Positions 36,645 to 45,339 of a DNA stretch of 64,000 nt are shown here, in pieces. The DNA is from an uncultured Flavobacteriales bacterium (lineage in GTDB: Bacteria > Bacteroidota > Bacteroidia > Flavobacteriales_D > Sanyastnellaceae): assembly GCA_938085425.1 (NCBI GenBank), contig CALKGQ010000002.1, forward strand, positions 1 to 64,000, given 5' to 3'. A program made the position numbers and the translations under genes. A model generated the notes under the pieces. That model was given only the letters and a program-made list of their open reading frames with translations, did no database searches and was not told the origin of the DNA. Each line of letters begins with the position of its first letter. Within the stretch, counting starts at the first letter, position 1.

Positions 36645-38099
36645 ATGCGCTTTTCTGACACATGTTTCCTCTCATGCATCCGCCACCATGGTGGATGCCA
36701 AAGGCGACGCGTGTTTCTGGGTGGTGCGCTTTGGATCCTAATGTGCGCCTGCTGGAGCCCTGGCGCCAGTGCCCAAGTTTCTTCAGAAGATGTTGTGGAA
36801 CCCACCCGCATCCTGTTCGTGTTTGACGCTTCCAACAGCATGAATGCCTTTTGGGGTGGTCAACGGAAAATGGCCTCAGCCACTGCCTTGCTCAGTGAAT
36901 CTTTGGAAGCCTTGCATCAAAGTGAAAGTTTGGAGTTGGGCCTGCGGGTCTATGGCCATGGGACCAAACATGTGACAGGCCAGCAGGATTGCGACGACAC
37001 CGAATTGGTGGTGCCATTTTCCAGCTACAACAACCTCATCATCAAGCAGCAGTTGTCCCGCATTCGGGCCCAAGGAACCACGCCAATTGCACGTTCCTTG
37101 GAACAAGCTGCGTACGACTTCCCAGACAAACCTGGACGAAATGTCATTGTCCTCATCACCGACGGGCTGGAAGCTTGCGACGAGGATCCATGTGCTGTGA
37201 GTCGCGCTTTGCAAGACAAGGGAATCGTCGTCAAGCCTTTTGTGATTGGCATGGGCATTGAAGACAAATGGGCCGCCAGCCTTCAGTGCATTGGGAACTT
37301 TTACGATGCCACCGATCCCGAGGCGTTCGAGCATGTCCTTCAGCTCGTCCTTGAACAGGCTTTGCACAACACCACGGTTCATTTGGAATTGCTCGACGAA
37401 ACGGGCCAACCGTTGGTGACCAATTACCCCTACTCGTTCACCGACACACGGACCGAGGAGCACAGCCCACAATACGTTCACACCATGCCTTGGAATGGAC
37501 AAGCGGACACCCTATATGTGGATCCCATCCCGACGTACAACGTCACCATCCACAGCCTACCTGTGGCCATCTTGGAATCGGTCGTCCTTTCGCCGGGCGT
37601 TCACAACGTGGTGACCGTCCCCGACATGGCCTCAGGGCATTTGACGCCTCAATTTGCCCGAGGCGTAAGAACCGATTATGGCGCACTCGGTGTGGCGTGG
37701 CATGCCTCAGGAGCGTGCGAAGCGCTGTACCAGGGGCGACTTGGAGAAAAAGTTAGGCTTCGAACGGGTGCATACGACGTCCATTTTGGCACCACTCCCA
37801 AGGTGGTCGTGGAACATGTCGAAGTCGGGCCACTGGACGACCTGACAGTGGAAATCCCTTCGCCAGGGTCCTTGGTGGTCAGCTGCCCCACAAGCGGGTA
37901 CGCTGTGCTCTTGGACGCGGTCACCCTGGAAACCGTTTTGCAATTTGAAGAGGGAGATGTTTCTGGCAGGTACACCTTGCAGCCAGGGAACTACACCCTT
38001 CTCTTCCGCGCTCGGAACGCGCGAGGCACCCTCTACAGCATCAAAGAGTCTTTTCAAGTTACTTCTGGCAGCACCACCAACCTCAAACTTCATGGTTGA
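36645..38099 (+). CDS. Exported VWA-domain protein inside the transketolase operon
   Basis: The 484-residue protein has an N-terminal signal sequence (VFLGGALWILMCACWSPGASAQ). The von Willebrand factor A domain follows, with an intact metal site: D61-A-S63-N-S65, the TTPIA threonine, and ITDGLEACDEDPC. The C-terminal 230 residues are beta-rich Ig-like or carboxypeptidase-regulatory-like modules. Similar VWA proteins bind partners at the cell surface or in the periplasm. Its gene sits between the two transketolase subunit genes, 11 bp after the first and overlapping the second by 8 bp. No metabolic link between an exported adhesion-type protein and transketolase is obvious. Confidence 0.9.
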   Translation: MRFSDTCFLSCIRHHGGCQRRRVFLGGALWILMCACWSPGASAQVSSEDVVEPTRILFVFDASNSMNAFWGGQRKMASATALLSESLEALHQSESLELGLRVYGHGTKHVTGQQDCDDTELVVPFSSYNNLIIKQQLSRIRAQGTTPIARSLEQAAYDFPDKPGRNVIVLITDGLEACDEDPCAVSRALQDKGIVVKPFVIGMGIEDKWAASLQCIGNFYDATDPEAFEHVLQLVLEQALHNTTVHLELLDETGQPLVTNYPYSFTDTRTEEHSPQYVHTMPWNGQADTLYVDPIPTYNVTIHSLPVAILESVVLSPGVHNVVTVPDMASGHLTPQFARGVRTDYGALGVAWHASGACEALYQGRLGEKVRLRTGAYDVHFGTTPKVVVEHVEVGPLDDLTVEIPSPGSLVVSCPTSGYAVLLDAVTLETVLQFEEGDVSGRYTLQPGNYTLLFRARNARGTLYSIKESFQVTSGSTTNLKLHG

Positions 38100-39057
38100 C
38101 CATCAACACATCCTCCTCGATCCCTCTGACCTCAAAGACACGCGTTCAGGCTTTGGCCAAGGCTTGCTCGAAGCCGGCAAAGGCAATGACAATGTCGTGG
38201 GACTCTGTGCCGACCTCACAGGATCATTGAAAATGAATGCCTTCCAAGACGCCTTTCCCGACCGGTTCTTCCAGGTTGGCATTGCCGAGGCCAACATGAT
38301 GGGATTGGCGGCCGGCATGACCATCGGTGGCAAAATTCCCTTCACCGGGACCTTTGCCAATTTCTCCACTGGGCGAGTGTACGATCAGATTCGCCAAAGC
38401 ATCGCATACAGTGAAAAGAACGTCAAGATTTGCGCTTCTCATGCCGGATTGACCCTTGGAGAAGACGGGGCGACCCACCAGATTCTTGAGGACATTGGCA
38501 TGATGAACATGCTTCCCAACATGACCGTTGTGGTCCCGGCCGATTATGAGCAAACAAGGCAGGCCACCTTGGCCATCGCCCAACACCATGGACCTGTTTA
38601 CCTCCGATTTGGAAGGCCCAAGGTTCCCGTATTCATCAAGCCCGACGCACCTTTTGAGTTGGGCAAGATTCAGCGCATCGTGCGTGGAACGGATGTCACG
38701 CTGGTGGCATGCGGACACCTGGTGTGGGAATCGGTCATTGCCGCCAAAGCACTGGCCGAGGACGGCATCCAAGCGGAGGTCCTTAACGTTCATACCATCA
38801 AACCTCTGGACCATGCAACCTTGGTCGAATCCGCAGGACGCACGGGCGCTGTGGTGGTGGCGGAGGAGCACCAGCGAAATGGGGGGCTGGGAAGCATCGT
38901 GGCACAGACACTCTCCCAACATCAGCCCACGAAAATGGACTTCGTGGCTGTGGACGACCAATTTGGAGAGTCGGGCAAGCCGGCCCAATTGATGGAGAAA
39001 TATGGATTGGACGCCGCCACCATTGTCCAAAAAACAAAAGCGCTCCTGGGAAGATGA
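38092..39057 (+). CDS. Transketolase, C-terminal subunit
   Basis: The 321-residue protein has the pyrimidine-binding domain with the catalytic glutamate in FFQVGIAEANMMGLAAGM, followed by GEDGATHQILEDIGMM and the C-terminal transketolase domain (VTLVACGHLVWESV, VLNVHTIKPLD). It pairs with the N-terminal subunit encoded at 35791. The ATG lies inside the last codons of the VWA gene (ATGGTTGA overlap), which indicates coupled translation. A 12-bp palindrome spans its stop codon. Confidence 0.96.
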   Translation: MVDHQHILLDPSDLKDTRSGFGQGLLEAGKGNDNVVGLCADLTGSLKMNAFQDAFPDRFFQVGIAEANMMGLAAGMTIGGKIPFTGTFANFSTGRVYDQIRQSIAYSEKNVKICASHAGLTLGEDGATHQILEDIGMMNMLPNMTVVVPADYEQTRQATLAIAQHHGPVYLRFGRPKVPVFIKPDAPFELGKIQRIVRGTDVTLVACGHLVWESVIAAKALAEDGIQAEVLNVHTIKPLDHATLVESAGRTGAVVVAEEHQRNGGLGSIVAQTLSQHQPTKMDFVAVDDQFGESGKPAQLMEKYGLDAATIVQKTKALLGR

Positions 39058-39088
39058 TGCGCATCAAATGCGCTGACACCTTATCTGC

Positions 39089-39988
39089 TTACGTCGATGG
39101 CCCGTCCAATTCCGCAATGGCGGCGTAAAGGCGGTCCGTCAAAGCTTTGGACCCCTCTGTCAAAGGCAATCGCACCGTTTTCCCACACCATCCCAAATGG
39201 TGCAGGACCACCTTGATGCCTGTGGGATTCCCTTCGTCGAACAACAAGTCAATGAGCTTCGCAAGGCGCGCATGCATCTCTCTGGATTCTTGGGTTTGTC
39301 CAAATGACGCTTGCTGGATCATGGAAGACATTCGTTCAGGCATCGCATTTCCAAGCACAGAGATGACGCCATCTGCGCCCATCGCAACAGTTGGCATCGC
39401 CAAAGCATCGTCGCCAGACCAAACCATGAAGCCAGGGGGACGCTGCGCGAGCAACAATGAAATCTGTGCAAGGTCTCCCCCAGCTTCTTTGATCCCACAA
39501 ATGTTGGGGTGCTGGGACAGTGTCAATGTCGTCGAAGCCTCCATGTTGCTGGCCGTTCGTCCAGGCACGTTGTAAAGGATCACCGGCGACGGGGCAGCAT
39601 CGGCCACAGACTGGTAGTGTTGCACCAGGCCCTCTTGCGAAGGCTTGTTGTAGGCAGGACTGGCCACCAAGAAAGCCGCAATCCCATGTCCTTCCCATGT
39701 CGCGATTCTCCCCGCCAACTCCTGCGTGTTGTTGCCGCTGACACCCACCACCACAGGCACACGTCCAGCGTTGACCTCCATGACAAACTCCACCACCCGA
39801 AGCTGTTCCTTGGCATCAAGGGTTGGGGTTTCTCCAGTGGTACCAAGCACCACCAAGAAATGCGTCCCACCATCCAGAAGTTGTTCCACCAATCCTTGAA
39901 GAGAGGGGTAATCAATCTTCCCATCCTTGTGAAATGGGGTCACCAGTGCGACACCAAGCCCACTCATGCCTTTGATCGAAGTTGTCAT
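39089..39988 (-). CDS. dapA: 4-hydroxy-tetrahydrodipicolinate synthase
   Basis: The 299-residue TIM-barrel protein has the pyruvate site GTTGETPTL, the catalytic tyrosine in YNVPGRTASN and the Schiff-base lysine in ICGIKEAGGDL. It condenses pyruvate with aspartate semialdehyde, the first step towards diaminopimelate and lysine, and so also supplies peptidoglycan. The ATG overlaps the stop of the DUF6913 gene by 4 bp (ATGA), so it is downstream in a two-gene operon. A longer frame to 40042 is not supported. Confidence 0.96.
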   Translation of the reverse strand: MTTSIKGMSGLGVALVTPFHKDGKIDYPSLQGLVEQLLDGGTHFLVVLGTTGETPTLDAKEQLRVVEFVMEVNAGRVPVVVGVSGNNTQELAGRIATWEGHGIAAFLVASPAYNKPSQEGLVQHYQSVADAAPSPVILYNVPGRTASNMEASTTLTLSQHPNICGIKEAGGDLAQISLLLAQRPPGFMVWSGDDALAMPTVAMGADGVISVLGNAMPERMSSMIQQASFGQTQESREMHARLAKLIDLLFDEGNPTGIKVVLHHLGWCGKTVRLPLTEGSKALTDRLYAAIAELDGPST

Positions 39989-40575
39989 TGCAAGTCCATT
40001 TGATTCAGAAACGAAATGGTTTTCTCCGTGTGTGCCCGCCAATCGTCCATGGGGTCATGAAGAATGACGTCCACCTCCTCGAGATCTTCCCCCTCTTCTT
40101 GGTCGCGAACAATCCGCAAGTCCAAATCCGCATTCCAATCCGGATGATCCACCCCCACTTTCATCGCAGCACAACTTTTTCTGACGATGAACTTCAGAGG
40201 CAACACTGGTTCAAGCTCCAAATCAATGAGCAAGTCGAAGGGTGCATCGACAAAAGCCTCGAACTCTTTCACTGGCCAACCAAGCCAATTCAAGTCACTC
40301 TTGCAGAAATACCCCGAATCCAATTTCTTGACCAACCATGTGGGACTCTCCTTCGCCTCGGACTCAACGTAGCTCATCATGCCCACACGACGAACCCCGA
40401 ATTCGATTTTCAACCTCTTCGCAAGCTCCTTGACTTCCCGGTAGTGCGCATGGTCCCTTTCAAGATACACCAAACCCACACTTTGGGCACGCCCAAGAGA
40501 GCAGCCGCGACGCTCGCGATCCGGCGGAACCAAACGGTTGAGCCTCCAACGGAATATGCGTTCTTTCCAATTCAC
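39985..40575 (-). CDS. DUF6913-family protein upstream of dapA
   Basis: The 196-residue soluble protein starts with GTG. It has the features of a short Bacteroidota family often found next to dapA: basic N-terminus with ERRGCSLGRAQSVGLVYLERD, central VKKLDSGYFCKSDLNWLGWP and FVDAPFDLLIDLELEPVLPLKFIVRKS, and C-terminal acidic DQEEGEDLEEVDVILHDPMDDW. Function is not known. The GTG start is forced: no in-frame ATG lies upstream before a stop. Cotranscription and 4-bp overlap with dapA suggest a link to lysine or cell wall supply, which is inference only. Confidence 0.82.
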   Translation of the reverse strand: MNWKERIFRWRLNRLVPPDRERRGCSLGRAQSVGLVYLERDHAHYREVKELAKRLKIEFGVRRVGMMSYVESEAKESPTWLVKKLDSGYFCKSDLNWLGWPVKEFEAFVDAPFDLLIDLELEPVLPLKFIVRKSCAAMKVGVDHPDWNADLDLRIVRDQEEGEDLEEVDVILHDPMDDWRAHTEKTISFLNQMDLQ

Positions 40576-40618
40576 AGCCCACTAAATTAGCATTCATCCT
40601 TGCATTTGGGGCCAAGCC

Positions 40619-40646
40619 ACATGGGGCAATCCTCCCCAATGTTTTT
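40619..40646 (+). terminator. Orphan terminator-like hairpin in a divergent intergenic region
   Basis: ACATGGGG (40619-40626), loop CAATCCT, then CCCC with one bulged A and ATGT (40634-40642), followed by TTTT. On the plus strand this has the shape of an intrinsic terminator, yet no plus-strand gene ends nearby: the flanking genes diverge. It could end a small RNA or antisense transcript, or act in a leader of the LPP20-type gene. Confidence 0.4.
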
Positions 40647-40702
40647 CAAGTTTCCCACACCATTGCGAAAAACTTCTAGAGTTTGGCACAATTCATGAAC
40701 CC

Positions 40703-41284
40703 ATGTCCGAAATTTCCACCATGCAGCATTCTTTCACCATCTCACGTGTCGCCCGTTGTTTGGGCATGTTCTTCATTGCGGGACTCCTGTGGGGTTGTTC
40801 CAGCCCAGAGGGCACCCAGGTCAAAATGCCATTTTCAGGCAAAAAATACATGTCCGACGCCAGACACTTCCGCGGGGTGGGCATGGGCCAAAGTGCCAAC
40901 CTCAACATTGCAAAGAGCAAGGCAGAATTGGAATCTCGCAAGGTCATGGCCCAACAAGTGAGGACCACGCTTCAGGTTGTGTCCGATGCCTACTCGAGTG
41001 AAATCAACTCAGGCCAAGCCGCTGAAACCGCGGAAAGGTTCCAATCCCTGGCAAGAGAGGTGACAAACACCACCATCGGTGACATTCGTCAAATGGGTCA
41101 GGACATACGTCAATTGGAGGACCAAACCTACCGGGTCCACGTTGCCGCCGAGATCAAGAAAAAAGCGATGTTCCGCTTTTTGAAAAACAAAGCCAAAAAC
41201 GACTCGAAAATCTCTGAGTTGATGCGGGCCGACATGGTCCGGATGTTGGACCGCGAAATCGAAAAACTGGAGGACGAAGAGTGA
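40703..41284 (+). CDS. LPP20-family lipoprotein
   Basis: The 193-residue protein has a lipoprotein signal ending at Cys32 (GLLWGCSS), then HFRGVGMGQSANLNIAKSKAELESRKVMAQQV, the pattern of the LPP20/DUF4384-like lipoproteins. A helical, charged C-terminal region follows (KKKAMFRFLKNKAKNDSKISEL). It is probably anchored in the outer membrane or at the surface. An in-frame ATG at 40721 would also give a good signal peptide. A 9-mer TAGAGTTTG (40677-40685), one base too long, may serve as its promoter box. The role of the family is unknown. Confidence 0.82.
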   Translation: MSEISTMQHSFTISRVARCLGMFFIAGLLWGCSSPEGTQVKMPFSGKKYMSDARHFRGVGMGQSANLNIAKSKAELESRKVMAQQVRTTLQVVSDAYSSEINSGQAAETAERFQSLAREVTNTTIGDIRQMGQDIRQLEDQTYRVHVAAEIKKKAMFRFLKNKAKNDSKISELMRADMVRMLDREIEKLEDEE

Positions 41285-41298
41285 ACCAAGCGACGTTC

Positions 41299-41940
41299 TT
41301 AGTCCAGATTGAACTTGCTTCCGAATTCGGCTTTGAACTTGTTCATCTTGGGAACAATGACGGCTCGACAATACGGCGCCTCTTGATGGAGGTCGAAATA
41401 GGCCTGGTGGTAATCTTCAGCCTCGTAGAAAACATCAAATGCCGTCACCTCTGTGACAATGTCTGATTCGAACGTTGCCTGCGCCCTTTCAATGGCTGCA
41501 AGGGCGGACACTTTTTGGGCTTCATTGTGCCAGTAAATGGCGCTTCTGTACTGGGTCCCCACATCGGCGCCTTGGCGGTTCAATGTCGTAGGATCATGGG
41601 TCGCAAAGAACACATCCAAAAGATCGGCGAGCGAAAGAACAGCGGGGTCGAATGTGACCTGCACCACCTCAGCATGTCCAGTACGTCCAGTACAAACCTC
41701 CCGGTAAGCTGGGTTCTTGATGTGACCTCCGGTGTAACCCGAAACCCCCTCCACCACTCCAGGGATGGACTCATACACCGCCTCAACGCACCAAAAACAC
41801 CCCGCACCGAGGGTGATGGTTTCAAGTTGGGGTTGTGACACAGAAGAGGACATGGGAAGATGCGTGAAGACAAGCGCCACGAAAGCCGCGCATTGAAAAA
41901 ACACCTCGCGTGTTGTTTGGTTCAATGGGTTCGTTGCCAT
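41299..41940 (-). CDS. msrA: Peptide methionine (S)-S-oxide reductase
   Basis: The 213-residue protein contains the catalytic motif LGAGCFWCVEAVYE, a GCFWC variant of the usual GCFWG/C, GYTGGHIKNPAYREVCTGRTGHAEVVQV, and DYHQAYFDLHQEAPYCR with a C-terminal cysteine that can resolve the disulfide. It repairs methionine-S-sulfoxide in proteins. The first 40 residues include a hydrophobic stretch (VFFQCAAFVALVFTHLP), so export or membrane anchoring is possible; ATG 41853 would give a purely cytoplasmic form. It starts 5 bp after the upstream DUF5723 gene, which suggests one operon. Confidence 0.95.
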   Translation of the reverse strand: MATNPLNQTTREVFFQCAAFVALVFTHLPMSSSVSQPQLETITLGAGCFWCVEAVYESIPGVVEGVSGYTGGHIKNPAYREVCTGRTGHAEVVQVTFDPAVLSLADLLDVFFATHDPTTLNRQGADVGTQYRSAIYWHNEAQKVSALAAIERAQATFESDIVTEVTAFDVFYEAEDYHQAYFDLHQEAPYCRAVIVPKMNKFKAEFGSKFNLD

Positions 41941-41944
41941 GAGG

Positions 41945-43426
41945 TCAGAGTTCTTCCCTTGCGGACAACCTGTAACGCAAAAAGCACATCTGCATGCCCA
42001 ACTCTGGTTGGGATCCCTCCCAAAGCGCTGAAACATCCCCCAACCGGAAGCCCACCTCCCAACCATTCTCCAAACTGATTCGGGTGGATGCCGGGAACCG
42101 GAAAACATCATCCGATTGTTTTTGGATGCCTCCTTCAATGATCCATGCATTGGTGATCCGGATGCCCGTCGAGATGCCTCCCGACCACCCACCGTTGGAA
42201 AGTGCTTCCCTGTTGCGCAGAGTCATGTTCGCAGCTACGACAAGTGGCGGTGCAGGTCGCATTCCAGCCCCCAACGAAAGCATGGGTCGGTTGGACACCA
42301 CGCGGGTGGCCTCCTCACTCTCTTGGAACCAAGTGTCTGGGTCAAGCACATCCAAGGCACCACTGAGCCATGAATCAGGATCGATCGCGGCATCTGACGA
42401 CCCAAATGTGCTGAGGTCAAGATCGATGTCGTTCACACTGTACATCTGACCATTCCAGGTCATTTTGCCAATGTCCACCAACGATGCGGTCAACCACAAT
42501 CCATCCGCACGTGCCAAAACGATGCCCGCATCCACGCCCCAACCATGTCCAGAAGGGCTCAGCACACTTGCCCATGCCGCCGATGGGCCAGTCCCACGCA
42601 GCGAATCTGCATTTTGCAGAGACGCAAAGGAGAAGCCATCTGAACGCGCACCAAACGCCACAACATCGTCCCCTTCGGTTCGAACATCGAAATAAGCGTT
42701 GCCCAAAAGCAATCTCGCGCCAACTCCTGTATGGAGGCTCCATCCATTGCCGACATCACCCCATCCCCTGGAGACGCCAATTTCATGGGTCCGCATGGAT
42801 TGGAACGACAAAGAGGTGCCTTTGAGCAAGTTGGCCAGTGTGGCGTTTGCATCCACAGTGACTCCAGACCACGCTGTCCCCAAAGAAAAATCAAAGTCCT
42901 CGACGGCAACGGTTTCGCCACTCTCCACCAATTGAATTTCCGAATACAGATCCAGTCCTCCGTCGGTGAACAATTTGGCCGTCTTCGAACTCAATGTCAC
43001 TTGTCCCGACACCCCCCTTCGGTTGGCATAAGCCACTGCCCATTTGCCAAATCTTCTGGCGTACGCAGCAGTCAAAAAGGAAAGGTTGAAGGTCAATTCT
43101 TCGTCGGTCAATGCGCCAAGCCATTCTTCGGCCGTCCAACTTGACTCTTCTTCCGGTGTTCGTCCCAGCACTTGGTCCCACATGGACGTTCGGTCCATCA
43201 ACTGGGAACGCAGGGTCAACCCACCCTCAAACCCTCCACTTGTCTTCACATAGTCTCCTCCCCATCCCGAAAAAGAAAGCAGCCCTGGGTTGTAGCCCAA
43301 TGCCCTGTAATCGGAACTCAATGCATAGGGGCTTGCCGCGCCTTGGATGTGGGTCCTGTCCAACTGGCTGTATCCCACACTGGAGCCACTTAGAAAGACC
43401 AAGAACAAAAGTGCACGTTGAATCAT
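41945..43426 (-). CDS. DUF5723-family outer membrane beta-barrel protein
   Basis: The 493-residue protein has a signal peptide (MIQRALLFLVFLSGSSVGYSQ). The body consists of alternating amphipathic strands (for example GWGGDYVKTSGGFEGGLTLRS and GWSLHTGVGARLLLGNAYFDV) with an N-terminal SSDYRALGYNPGLLSF lead-in seen in DUF5723 barrels of Bacteroidota. The function of the family is unknown; it is distantly reminiscent of PorP/FadL-like barrels. msrA follows in the same operon. Confidence is high for an outer membrane barrel, lower for the family number. Confidence 0.82.
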   Translation of the reverse strand: MIQRALLFLVFLSGSSVGYSQLDRTHIQGAASPYALSSDYRALGYNPGLLSFSGWGGDYVKTSGGFEGGLTLRSQLMDRTSMWDQVLGRTPEEESSWTAEEWLGALTDEELTFNLSFLTAAYARRFGKWAVAYANRRGVSGQVTLSSKTAKLFTDGGLDLYSEIQLVESGETVAVEDFDFSLGTAWSGVTVDANATLANLLKGTSLSFQSMRTHEIGVSRGWGDVGNGWSLHTGVGARLLLGNAYFDVRTEGDDVVAFGARSDGFSFASLQNADSLRGTGPSAAWASVLSPSGHGWGVDAGIVLARADGLWLTASLVDIGKMTWNGQMYSVNDIDLDLSTFGSSDAAIDPDSWLSGALDVLDPDTWFQESEEATRVVSNRPMLSLGAGMRPAPPLVVAANMTLRNREALSNGGWSGGISTGIRITNAWIIEGGIQKQSDDVFRFPASTRISLENGWEVGFRLGDVSALWEGSQPELGMQMCFLRYRLSAREEL

Positions 43427-43443
43427 ACCCTATGATACGAAAA

Positions 43444-44520
43444 TCACAGCGGAATGTTCCAGCCAAAAGGGTCTTCTCCAGTGCCGTACCGGACACCATC
43501 CAGCCACTTTTTTACCTGTGGCCCCACCACCCAATTCTCTTGGTTGGGCAGATCCCAATCGCCGCTTGGCAATCCAAGGGTGCAAATCGGTGAAATGGTG
43601 GCGGCTGTACCCAATCCAAAGGCCTCAGTCAAACGCCCCTCTTTGGCGGCTTCTGCAAGCTCTGTCACCGTGACCTCACGCTCTTCGACCTCAACACCTG
43701 CGTGGCGCATCAAATGGATTGCACTCGCCCGTGTGACGCCCGAGAGAACGGTGTCGCTGGTTTTGGGCACCACCATCACCCCGTCGATGACGAAGGCCAC
43801 ATTCATGGTGCCGCATTCTTCGACACGCTCATGGGTTTGAGCATCGGTCCACAATATTTGGTCATAGCCTTCCGACTTGGCCAATTCTGTGGGATACAAA
43901 GAACCAGCATAGTTGCCAGCTGCTTTGGCAGCTCCTGTGCCCCCAAGTGCAGCTCGGGTGAAGTGTTGCTCCACCTTGACCTTGACAGGCTGGGTATAAT
44001 AGGCCCCAACAGGACAAGTGAAAATGCAAAAGCGGTACGTCATGCTGGGCCGAACACCGACATGGCTTTCTGTGGCAAACATGAACGGGCGAATGTACAA
44101 GGCACTGTTGGGGGTGTCAGGCACCCAGTCTTTGTCCAGCTTCACCATTTCCACCAAGGCTTGAAGGAAAACATCTTCTGGCACCGAAGGCATGCTCATT
44201 CGACGTGCCGAAAAATTCAGTCGCTTGATGTTGGATCCAGGGCGAAAAAGAGAAACGCTGCCATCTTCTTGTCGAAAGGCCTTCATTCCTTCAAAAATGG
44301 CCTGGCCGTAATGCAAGGACATCATTGCTGGAGAAAACGTCATGGGGCCAAAAGCTGAGATTTCACCCTTCTGCCAAGCACCATCCACATGATCCATCAC
44401 GAACATGTGGTCAGAAAAGACCTTGCCAAATGCCAGGTTGCTGAAATCCACCTCGCTCAACCTGCTCACCTTTACGGGGACAATGTCAAAATCCAACGTC
44501 GTGTAATCCTCCATCAGCAT
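43444..44520 (-). CDS. ilvE: Branched-chain amino acid aminotransferase
   Basis: The 358-residue fold-type IV PLP enzyme (long, eukaryote-like BCAT form) has HYGQAIFEGMKAFRQEDGSVSLFRP, ALYIRPFMFATE, AAGNYAGSLYPTELAKSEGYDQILWTD with the likely PLP lysine, and SGVTRASAIHL plus GTAATISPI for phosphate binding. It transfers amino groups between glutamate and leucine, isoleucine or valine. Start at 44520, or at 44514 two codons later. It is monocistronic, 80 bp from the LuxR-type regulator. Confidence 0.96.
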   Translation of the reverse strand: MLMEDYTTLDFDIVPVKVSRLSEVDFSNLAFGKVFSDHMFVMDHVDGAWQKGEISAFGPMTFSPAMMSLHYGQAIFEGMKAFRQEDGSVSLFRPGSNIKRLNFSARRMSMPSVPEDVFLQALVEMVKLDKDWVPDTPNSALYIRPFMFATESHVGVRPSMTYRFCIFTCPVGAYYTQPVKVKVEQHFTRAALGGTGAAKAAGNYAGSLYPTELAKSEGYDQILWTDAQTHERVEECGTMNVAFVIDGVMVVPKTSDTVLSGVTRASAIHLMRHAGVEVEEREVTVTELAEAAKEGRLTEAFGLGTAATISPICTLGLPSGDWDLPNQENWVVGPQVKKWLDGVRYGTGEDPFGWNIPL

Positions 44521-44600
44521 AACCTTTCATTTAGGTGGTGCAAAAGTCGTCAATTCAAGGCCCGTATGCAAATGACAAGCCTCCCAAGAAATGTTGTGGT

Positions 44601-45311
44601 TCAGGCCTGACCTGCAGAAACATCTCCTTGGAAAAGAAACTTGTTGGGGCTGACCAATCCCGTCTTCACCGCATACATGACCATGGCAGCGGTGTTGTTC
44701 ACCCCGATTTTGGACATGATGTTCTTGCGGTGGGTGGTGACGGTGTGCGCACTCAGGAACAACTTCTCTGCCACTTGACCATTGGTGAACCCTTCTGCAA
44801 TCAGCGAGATCACTTCAGTTTCTCGTGCACTCAAATGAATCGGATCGCAACTCAAATGCAGGTTCTCAAGGTCCTCGACATCGATGGATTCCTTTCGGAT
44901 TCGGTCCAAAATTTGCCCACAAAAAAATGCCCCACCTCCTGCCGTTTCCCGGATGGCGTCTTCCACTTCACCAAGGTCACAATCTTTTTTGATGTAGCTG
45001 TCCACGCCAGCCTTCAGTGCGTTCACAATGGTGTGACCACTTTGTTCGGAGGTGATGGCCAACACCCTCGTCTGCGGAGCGAGGACTTTCACTTTGCGCA
45101 CTGCGTCAATGTCAAAGCCATCGGACAAGAAATCAAGAATCACCACTTGAGGGGCAAAACTTTGCACCATCCCCACCAAATCCGAGGCATTGCTCGCCTC
45201 CCCTAAAATCTCAATGCCCTTCACCTGCCGGGCCATGTTCCTTACCCCCAAACGAAACAAAGCACTGCTGTCGGCAATGGCCACTGTGGTCGGACGTAGG
45301 GTGATGCTCAT
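44601..45311 (-). CDS. Orphan LuxR/NarL-type response regulator
   Basis: The 236-residue protein has a receiver domain with phospho-acceptor aspartate in VVILDFLSDG, threonine in VLAITSEQ and lysine in SYIKKD. The acidic pair at the N-terminus is reduced to one aspartate (IADSSALF instead of IADDxxLF). The C-terminal LuxR helix-turn-helix is LSARETEVISLIAEGFTNGQVAEKLFLSAHTVTTHRKNI. No histidine kinase gene is adjacent. Metal binding, and so phosphorylation, may be weaker than usual. A TAGCTTTG box sits 20 nt upstream of the ATG. Confidence 0.92.
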   Translation of the reverse strand: MSITLRPTTVAIADSSALFRLGVRNMARQVKGIEILGEASNASDLVGMVQSFAPQVVILDFLSDGFDIDAVRKVKVLAPQTRVLAITSEQSGHTIVNALKAGVDSYIKKDCDLGEVEDAIRETAGGGAFFCGQILDRIRKESIDVEDLENLHLSCDPIHLSARETEVISLIAEGFTNGQVAEKLFLSAHTVTTHRKNIMSKIGVNNTAAMVMYAVKTGLVSPNKFLFQGDVSAGQA

Positions 45312-45331
45312 CTTTTTAGAATGATTCTACA

Positions 45332-45339
45332 CAAAGCTA
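45332..45339 (-). promoter_or_regulatory. Candidate promoter of the LuxR-type regulator, -7 box TAGCTTTG
   Basis: A perfect TAnnTTTG match on the minus strand giving a leader of about 17 nt. It overlaps the last 3 bp of the upstream RNase Z gene, so the regulator can be transcribed on its own. Confidence 0.4.

Noticed and set aside
36645-38099. VWA gene as a recently inserted foreign gene
   Set aside because: Codon use and base composition look like its neighbours, and the tight junctions (11 bp and an 8-bp overlap) argue for a settled operon rather than a fresh insertion.
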